From Syntrophaceae bacterium UBA6252 (GTDB lineage: Bacteria; Desulfobacterota; Syntrophia; Syntrophales; UBA6807), in the NCBI GenBank assembly GCA_002441265.1, contig DJVQ01000033.1, positions 1 through 17,538 of the forward strand: a stretch of DNA of 17,538 bases. The letters are read 5' to 3'. How positions within the stretch are numbered: the first letter of the stretch is position 1; every line of letters begins with the position of its first letter. Shown here piece by piece: positions 13,434 to 17,538 of the stretch. A model generated the notes under the pieces. That model saw only the letters and a list, made by a program, of their open reading frames with translations, was not told the DNA's origin and did no database searches. Made by a program: the position numbers and the translations under genes.

Positions 13434-13886
13434 TTATTCTGGATCAACTACACACAAAGGTCTCCTGATGTTTGCCACAGGTGATTCAGACTTGTACAGT
13501 CTGAATGATTCCAAGGGGGTGCCGCATCCCTCAATTTCAGTAACTGTATAATAACTCTTAAATTCCACGTTCCACGCCCCACACGGGTGGGGATGTTTTT
13601 TCTTTTCCTCAAAGAAAAGAAACTCATCAATAAGTTTCCCTTTGTATTTAATCATCCCATTGGCATACAAATAGACATACGTATCAATACCGATACTTTT
13701 TTGTGTCAAATATAGTTTCCTGATATTAAGCAGTTCCCTATCCTTGTCTGTCCCAAAAGAAACCTTTTTGTAGTCTGGACAAATTACATGCGCTGCATGA
13801 TTCAGATAAGATTCCTTAACGGGCGCAAGAAGGGCAAACCTCTTACCGGACACAACTGATAAAGACCCCTTTTTTATAATAGACAT
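13434..13886 (-). CDS. hypothetical protein, 150 aa, faintly PUA/EVE-like
   Basis: Start ATG at 13886-13884 (leftward) with GGAGGG about 8 nt upstream. The product is a small beta-rich protein: FALLAPVKESYLNHAA, TYVYLYANGMIKYKGKLIDE, WNVEFKSYYTVTEIEGCGTP, LESFRLYKS, then a Pro-rich end RRPLCVVDPE. The alternation of strands with IKYKGKLID followed by a Tyr/Val-rich strand and a short helix resembles PUA-like barrels (ASCH/EVE), some of which read modified bases; this is a weak resemblance. It lacks membrane segments. AT-rich codons. Middle gene of the cassette. Confidence 0.6.
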   Translation of the reverse strand: MSIIKKGSLSVVSGKRFALLAPVKESYLNHAAHVICPDYKKVSFGTDKDRELLNIRKLYLTQKSIGIDTYVYLYANGMIKYKGKLIDEFLFFEEKKKHPHPCGAWNVEFKSYYTVTEIEGCGTPLESFRLYKSESPVANIRRPLCVVDPE

Positions 13887-13905
13887 GTCATTCCCTCCTC
13901 TAGCA

Positions 13906-14145
13906 TCATTTATGAATATTATATGCAGTAATAATTACATCACCATTCGAATCCAACAATATTGCCTTTTTACACAATTTATCAAGTCTTTGCATAATTC
14001 CCCTCCTGTCTTTTTCAGTTATTCTATACTCTACGGCGTCTCCGTGCCGTCTGAAGCTTGTACCAAAGTAATAAAAAATATACTCATCACCGGTACAGAA
14101 ACCTCTTTGCCGAAGCCTCTTGATCGCATGATTTGTTAATTTCAT
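13906..14145 (-). CDS. DUF4258-like small protein, 79 aa
   Basis: Start ATG at 14145-14143 (leftward) with GGGAGG and a 4-nt spacer. MKLTNHAIKRLRQRG opens with the H-A-x-x-R-x-x-x-R-G motif of DUF4258-type proteins. RITEKDRRGIMQRLDKLCKK and AILLDSNGDVIITAYN complete a small alpha/beta fold seen in RelE/BrnT-like toxin relatives. A toxin role would require an antitoxin, and no small HTH or ribbon partner lies next to it. First gene after the leftward promoter. The next start is only about 20 nt beyond its stop. Confidence 0.6.
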   Translation of the reverse strand: MKLTNHAIKRLRQRGFCTGDEYIFYYFGTSFRRHGDAVEYRITEKDRRGIMQRLDKLCKKAILLDSNGDVIITAYNIHK

Positions 14146-14209
14146 AACGCCTCCCTTTCTCTGTTCCGTTAACTCTGCCTCTTTATTAAGTCTCCATAGC
14201 CTGAAAGGG

Positions 14210-14238
14210 ACAATAGATTGAAATAAGCCTCCTGTCAA
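14210..14238 (-). promoter_or_regulatory. promoter of the leftward three-gene cassette
   Basis: Read leftward: TTGACA (14238-14233), a 17-nt spacer, TATTGT (14215-14210). The -35 is consensus and the spacing optimal. Transcription would start near 14203, giving a leader of about 58 nt before ATG 14145. The cassette thus has its own promoter, opposing the phage operons. Confidence 0.65.
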
Positions 14239-14568
14239 GAGAAATATTTCATAAATAATTAATTTAATTGATAAAGATACAATTATACAGTTATAGATAG
14301 ATGAATTTATATAATTATATATTGATTGATTGATACATTGATACCGGGATACCCCAAAGAGAGTGCTGGGAAATGGACCTTATTAGGGACTGATAATCGC
14401 AAAGGAAGTTTTTAAGTAATCCTTTTCCGGTCTTATCAACAATCTTTCAAAGATATGTAAAAGTGATCTTTGTAAAAAACTCCTATCTGGAGCTATGTAG
14501 TGTTATCTGGTGTATATTGAATCCACCCTACCTGCCTGAAAAAATGCAGCCATGCAGGAGGTACTTGC
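14239..14568. other. AT-rich non-coding region between cassette and gpW remnant
   Basis: 330 nt without a credible gene. The left part (about 14250-14345) is very AT-rich, with ATTGATTGATTGAT-type short tandem repeats. A weak rightward promoter candidate is TTGTAA (14470-14475), 18 nt, TATGTA (14494-14499), with TATCTGG occurring twice nearby (14484-14490 and 14504-14510). AGGAGGT at the right end is the ribosome site of the 14569 ORF. The base composition marks it as part of the acquired AT-rich segment. Confidence 0.5.
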
Positions 14569-14793
14569 ATGGCCTATTCGTCTCAGGACCTGACCCAGGT
14601 TGAAACCGCCATCATCAGGCTTGCCTCCGGGAACTCGGTCGTCCGGGTGACCATCGGGGACAAGACCGTCGAATTCCGGGGCCAGGGCTGGTGCAATCCC
14701 CATGTGATCGGCTTCAAAACCAATCCCAGCATTGCTGCGCCATCTATGAAACCTTCACTGGGGACCAGTTCAAATATGGCGAGTGGTCCGTAG
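14569..14793 (+). pseudogene. gpW-like head-tail joining protein, 3' part lost
   Basis: ATG 14569 has a strong AGGAGGT site. Residues 5-40 (SQDLTQVETAIIRLASGNSV, VRVTIGDKTVEFRGQ) have the gpW form: an N-terminal helix, then a two-strand hairpin. gpW is a roughly 65-70 aa connector protein that is normally encoded just after terL. Here the expected second helix is absent: from about residue 42 the frame reads through sequence that is open in another frame (the next entry) and ends in a low-complexity tail at 14793. A deletion or frameshift scar is the simplest reading. The remnant is about 3.9 kb from terL, with foreign genes between. Confidence 0.6.
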
Positions 14794-15248
14794 TGGCAAA
14801 CTTGGATCCCGGGGATGATCCCGAGTATTCCTTCTCGGACGAAACCCTCCATTTTTTGCTTCATTCGGATGAGGCGGTTCAGATCATCTTTCCCGGCACG
14901 GGGATCATAAAGAACAATCCGATCCTCCGATGGAACATCGACTGCAACGACGCCGGCTGGTCCTGCGACCATGGGATTGCCAGGGTCTGGGTCCGGATCA
15001 CGGTAGGCACCGCGATTCACACGTTCGTCGTTTACATGAATCCGCTCGGCATGTCGGAAGGGTATCCCTCCAGTCCCCCGGGTTTCACGGCGGAGACCGT
15101 GGGAAAGGGGGTCATCGAAATCGACCTGCGGGAACGGTTTTCCGAGGACGATGTTTTCTCAAATATCTACATTGACCTGTCGAACCAGGACACGGACGGG
15201 GATCCCCTGATCGGGACCATCGGCTTCCTGACCCTTTGCCCGAAGTAG
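14691..15248 (+). CDS. unknown beta-rich protein, start uncertain (likely missing its own 5' end)
   Basis: An open frame to TAG 15246-15248. GTG 14691 is the first in-frame candidate with any plausibility, but its site is poor, and the frame is open further upstream inside the gpW remnant. Coding looks real from about 14760: YGEWSVVANLDPGDDPEYSF, LHFLLHSDEAVQIIFPGTGI, GIARVWVRITVGTAIHTFVV, VIEIDLRERFSEDDVF, IGTIGFLTLCPK. Strand-rich and acidic, like a phage baseplate, fibre-associated or carbohydrate-binding domain, but I do not recognise it. It may be expressed only by frameshifting from 14569 or not at all. Confidence 0.5.
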   Translation: MQSPCDRLQNQSQHCCAIYETFTGDQFKYGEWSVVANLDPGDDPEYSFSDETLHFLLHSDEAVQIIFPGTGIIKNNPILRWNIDCNDAGWSCDHGIARVWVRITVGTAIHTFVVYMNPLGMSEGYPSSPPGFTAETVGKGVIEIDLRERFSEDDVFSNIYIDLSNQDTDGDPLIGTIGFLTLCPK

Positions 15249-15505
15249 AGAAAAACTGGTCGTTTCTTTTTTCTATCTTGGAGTACTCTACCTTCCTGTA
15301 GTCAAGCGGTCATCCAATCAGACAGATATCTTCCCTTTCAGACGGTTATTCACGAATTCCTGTTGATTATCCCGTGAGTTACGATTACATTTACATCAAT
15401 TGACAGATGATTGGTCATCCGGGTTCTCTACCCATTGGGGCAATTCGTCCTGGAGACGTTTTTATAGGGGGTCATTTGGAAGATTAAAGAAGGAGGGGCA
15501 GAAAC

Positions 15506-16927
15506 ATGAAAAAGTATTGTTCAGGCTTTTTCTTCAGTCGGCATCCACGTCAAACGGGTTCCCGCCAGCATCTCTTTAAAGCTATTGGATTGCGGGGATG
15601 CTTTCTAGATTTGATTGTCCTTCCCGCATTCTTCCTGTTGATCTTCATTCTTGCCGTTTCGACCGGTCCGGCAATGGCCGCCACGGAGGGATCATCCAAC
15701 AATTTCTTTGGCGACGGGGCGGGAGATTCGACCACGGGGAACGACAACTCCTTTTTTGGTGGGAATTCCGGCCACGCGAACTCATCCGGGTACGACAACT
15801 CCTTTTTTGGATTAGAAGCCGGCTATTTAAATACGACCGGACACACTAATTGCTTTTTTGGCTATCAAGTCGGTTACGACAACACAAGCGGGGACACTAA
15901 TTCCTTTTTTGGCGCGAACGCCGGCGAAAACAACACGAGCGGGTACGCCAACTCCTTTTTTGGCTATAAATCCGGCTCCCACCACACGAGCGGGTACAGC
16001 AACTCCTTTTTTGGTGTATTCGCCGGCATCAACGACTCGTACGGGCACAGCAACTCCTTTTTTGGTAGGGATGCCGGCTACTTAAACACGACCGGGGACT
16101 ACAACACCTCTTTGGGATATCATGCCGGGTTCAACAACGGTGAGGAAAACTACAACACCTTCGTTGGATCCTACACCAATCTCAACCCCGGATCCGACCC
16201 TGCAACCAATCCGGTCACGAACGCCACAGCCATCGGTTACAGAGCTTACGTCTCCCAGTCCAACAGCCTGGTTCTGGGGAGCATCAAAGGGGTGAACTCG
16301 GCGACAGACAATGTGAACGTTGGCATCGGGATCTCCGCCCCGGCGAGGCAGCTCCATCTCAAGGGGGACAACGCTGTCTTCCGCATGGACCGCAGCACGG
16401 ATACCGCTGCCTTCATGATCGTGCGCACCAATCTTGCCGGCACGGCCGTCCTGAAGACCTTCGTCGTGGGGACCAATGCCTCAGGGTCGAACGACGGGGA
16501 GTTTGTCATCAACGACCTGGGGAATGCGGTCGGTGGTCCGGGTACCCGCCGGATGACCATTGACAACTACGGGGATGCGGAGTTCACGGGGTCGGTGACG
16601 GCGACGGGGTTTTACCCTTCGAGTTCTATCGCCTTGAAGACCAACGTCAGGACATACGGGAACGCTCTTCAGACGGTGAAGCAGCTCCGTGGGGTGCGGT
16701 TCGACTGGAAGGGATCCGGGAAGCCGTCGGTGGGTCTCATCGCGGAGGAAGTGGAGGGAGTAGTCCCTGAAGTTGTCTCACACGGAGGAAAGAGCGGGGA
16801 AGTGACCGGGCTGAATTACGACAGCCTCGTCGGGGTGCTCGTGGAAGCTGTCAAGGAGCAGCAAGCGGAACTGGCCGGCTTGAGGGCAGAGGTACAGCAG
16901 CTAAAGGCTCTCTTGCAAGGAAAGTAG
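15506..16927 (+). CDS. secreted repeat protein with C-terminal S74 chaperone domain
   Basis: 473 aa with a strong GGAGGGG site. An unusually long N-region is followed by a hydrophobic stretch (33-51, LDLIVLPAFFLLIFILAV) and a signal-peptidase site after AMA (56-58), so it is exported. Residues 65-216 are tandem 17-aa units (NSFFGxxAGxxNTSGYx). A linker with beta-helix character (IGIGISAPARQLHLKGDNAV) follows. Residues about 372-450 (SSSIALKTNVRTY, GVRFDWKGSG, VGLIAEEVEGVVPEVV, LNYDSLVGVLVEAVKEQQAE) are the S74 intramolecular chaperone/autoprotease of tail spikes and trimeric fibres, with a terminal coiled coil (450-470). S-x-x-L-K provides the candidate Ser-Lys dyad. Because it has a signal peptide, a bacterial surface or secreted fibre is more likely than a virion tail fibre. 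TTGACA at 15400-15405 may be its -35, but no good -10 follows. Confidence 0.85.
   Translation: MKKYCSGFFFSRHPRQTGSRQHLFKAIGLRGCFLDLIVLPAFFLLIFILAVSTGPAMAATEGSSNNFFGDGAGDSTTGNDNSFFGGNSGHANSSGYDNSFFGLEAGYLNTTGHTNCFFGYQVGYDNTSGDTNSFFGANAGENNTSGYANSFFGYKSGSHHTSGYSNSFFGVFAGINDSYGHSNSFFGRDAGYLNTTGDYNTSLGYHAGFNNGEENYNTFVGSYTNLNPGSDPATNPVTNATAIGYRAYVSQSNSLVLGSIKGVNSATDNVNVGIGISAPARQLHLKGDNAVFRMDRSTDTAAFMIVRTNLAGTAVLKTFVVGTNASGSNDGEFVINDLGNAVGGPGTRRMTIDNYGDAEFTGSVTATGFYPSSSIALKTNVRTYGNALQTVKQLRGVRFDWKGSGKPSVGLIAEEVEGVVPEVVSHGGKSGEVTGLNYDSLVGVLVEAVKEQQAELAGLRAEVQQLKALLQGK
15698..16153 (+). repeat. 51-nt tandem repeats encoding NSFFG units
   Basis: Nine units in frame: a 16-codon first unit, then eight 17-codon (51-nt) units starting at residues 81, 98, 115, 132, 149, 166, 183 and 200. 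Seven of them contain the same CTTTTTTGG (T6) tract encoding the FF of NSFFG. Unit-to-unit divergence is mostly in the variable xxAGxx positions. Confidence 0.85.
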
Positions 16928-17146
16928 TGCTGCTGCAACTTGGCCCCGAAAACTTGCAAATTACCCGGGTGCCGGCAATCCATGCATCGAGGCAACGGGA
17001 ATCGATCGATAGTCTTCAATGATCCCCGCACCCGGAACCTGTTGACTCGACAGGTGAAAGCGAGCATTCATGGCAAAGTACTGAATAAGCCCCATACAAA
17101 CCTACAGGCCCTGCCGGAATTGGCCCTGTAAAAGGCAAATTTCGCG

Positions 17147-17167
17147 GTCTGCAAAAGCCCATCCACA
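17147..17167 (+). repeat. short direct repeat, copy 1
   Basis: Core GTCTGCAAAAGCCCA; 18 of 21 positions match 17270-17290 in the same orientation, 123 nt apart. Origin unknown; possibly a remnant of an insertion or recombination event. Confidence 0.45.
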
Positions 17168-17269
17168 GAAGTTTTCCGGCGGGTCGAAAAGGTACCCTCT
17201 TCAAACGCCCATCATCACAAGTCATTTCAGATACGATGCAAACGCCCTGATATCAAGGTTTCTGAGGCT

Positions 17270-17290
17270 GTCTGCAAAGGCCCACCAACA
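17270..17290 (+). repeat. short direct repeat, copy 2
   Basis: Core GTCTGCAAAGGCCCA, paired with 17147-17167. The third and fourth CAAACGCCC words lie between the two copies. Confidence 0.45.
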
Positions 17291-17465
17291 CTAAGTCACA
17301 GGCTGGCCTTTTCGGGTTTGGGATCCGGGGATTGAAAAGAGGCGATTTGAGGCACGATCTTCTCCTGTCCAGCGTTGGATTTCCTTGTTGGATATCCTTT
17401 CTCAGGAAGGGATCGCAATGACCTTTTCATGTTTGCTTTATCAAATGGGGGAGCTATACGGGAGC

Positions 17466-17504
17466 TAAAAAAATTAGAAGGGGTTAGGCGCTCTGCCTAA
17501 CCCC
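17466..17504 (-). terminator. intrinsic terminator downstream of the tRNA
   Basis: A perfect 10-bp stem (GGGGTTAGGC / GCCTAACCCC, 17480-17504) with a 5-nt loop. Read leftward it is followed by TTCTAATTTTTTTA, a good U-tract, so it ends the leftward tRNA transcript. In the rightward direction no U-tract follows. Confidence 0.8.
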
Positions 17505-17514
17505 TCGATTTAAT

Positions 17515-17538
17515 TGGTGGGCCCTGTCGGGCTCGAAC
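17515..17538 (-). tRNA. 3' end of a tRNA with encoded CCA (partial)
   Basis: Read leftward, the window edge gives GTTCGAGCCCGACAGGGC then CCACCA: T-loop TTCGAGC, T-stem 3' strand CCGAC, acceptor strand AGGGCCC, discriminator A, and CCA. The anticodon is outside the window, so the identity is unknown; acceptor GGGCCCT and A73 fit several types, including Lys and Ile. tRNA 3' ends are classic phage attachment sites. Confidence 0.85.

Larger units (their letters stand above)
16928..17514. other. non-coding stretch between the S74 gene and the tRNA
   Basis: About 590 nt with only short frames lacking ribosome sites or motifs. It holds a diverged short direct repeat (17147-17167 and 17270-17290) and related CAAACGCCC words near 17203 and 17239, which may be degraded mobile-element DNA. 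The tRNA terminator is at its right end. No integrase, att core or IS end could be identified. Confidence 0.5.

Noticed and set aside
13301..13447. 49-residue N-terminal extension of the UDG-like protein
   Set aside because: Starts at a TTG without a ribosome site and runs through the 15-bp inverted repeat; the ATG at 13300 has GGAGGGG.
13906..14145. Toxin-antitoxin pair
   Set aside because: The DUF4258-like protein might be toxin-related, but the adjacent gene is not antitoxin-like in size or sequence.
15698..16153. CRISPR-like array
   Set aside because: The repeats have no unique spacers, are all in one reading frame and encode a clear 17-residue protein unit.
17104..17130. att-site remnant resembling the tRNA end (GGCCCTGCCGG)
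   Set aside because: Only about 10 bases match the tRNA 3' end and the match is not extended; chance is likely.
16940..17131. 63-codon open frame after the S74 gene
   Set aside because: No Shine-Dalgarno, no recognisable motif, odd composition; treated as non-coding.

Overview
This window is the right-hand part of a temperate-phage-like element in a Gram-negative bacterium. Shine-Dalgarno sites are strong (AGGAGG type), genes are moderately GC-rich, and most genes are chained by ATGA overlaps. A secreted protein with a Sec signal peptide and a tRNA with an encoded CCA end lie at the right end. Gene content recalls delta-proteobacterial or Desulfobacterota prophages, but that assignment is a guess. 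No integrase, lysis, portal, capsid or tail morphogenesis gene was seen.

Layout. (1) 1-6000, rightward early operon: small DNA-binding and unknown proteins, a putative recombination protein with two matching Cys clusters, an excisionase-like HTH protein, a RuvC-like resolvase broken by an in-frame TAA, a beta-class DNA methyltransferase, a replication initiator whose gene carries an iteron-like cluster (candidate origin), and a Cys-motif protein. Between 2216 and 2630 lie two copies of a 64-65 nt element with inverted ends that can fold into a three-stem RNA. (2) 6017-10953, transition to packaging: a phage protein of the minor-tail-Z type, a ParB-like protein, a GT-A-like glycosyltransferase (possibly a DNA-base glycosyltransferase), the small and large terminase subunits, and a small HTH protein where a portal gene would normally follow. 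(3) 10954-12540: a second rightward operon with its own promoter and four small genes, including a DUF6573 protein and a stand-alone RarA/MgsA C-terminal-like protein. (4) 12560-14238: an AT-rich, leftward three-gene cassette with its own promoter, looking like a horizontally acquired moron. It encodes a DUF4258-like protein, an unknown protein faintly like PUA/EVE modified-base readers, and a protein with uracil-DNA-glycosylase-like sequence features. A perfect 15-bp inverted repeat precedes the last gene. (5) 14569-15248: the N-terminal part of a gpW head-tail joining gene running out of frame into an unrelated beta-rich reading frame, a likely deletion or frameshift scar. (6) 15506-16927: a secreted repeat protein with a C-terminal S74-type chaperone domain. 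(7) 16928-17538: about 590 nt without a credible gene, then a tRNA terminator and the 3' end of a leftward tRNA, a plausible element boundary.

How the genes fit together. Replication, recombination and packaging-motor genes are nearly complete, whereas the virion genes that normally follow terL are absent or reduced to the gpW stub. The element is therefore either a decayed prophage or a satellite-like element relying on a helper. The methyltransferase, ParB-like protein and glycosyltransferase suggest modification of the element's own DNA. The leftward cassette, if its two tentative fold assignments hold, might read and excise modified bases. That last link is inference only.
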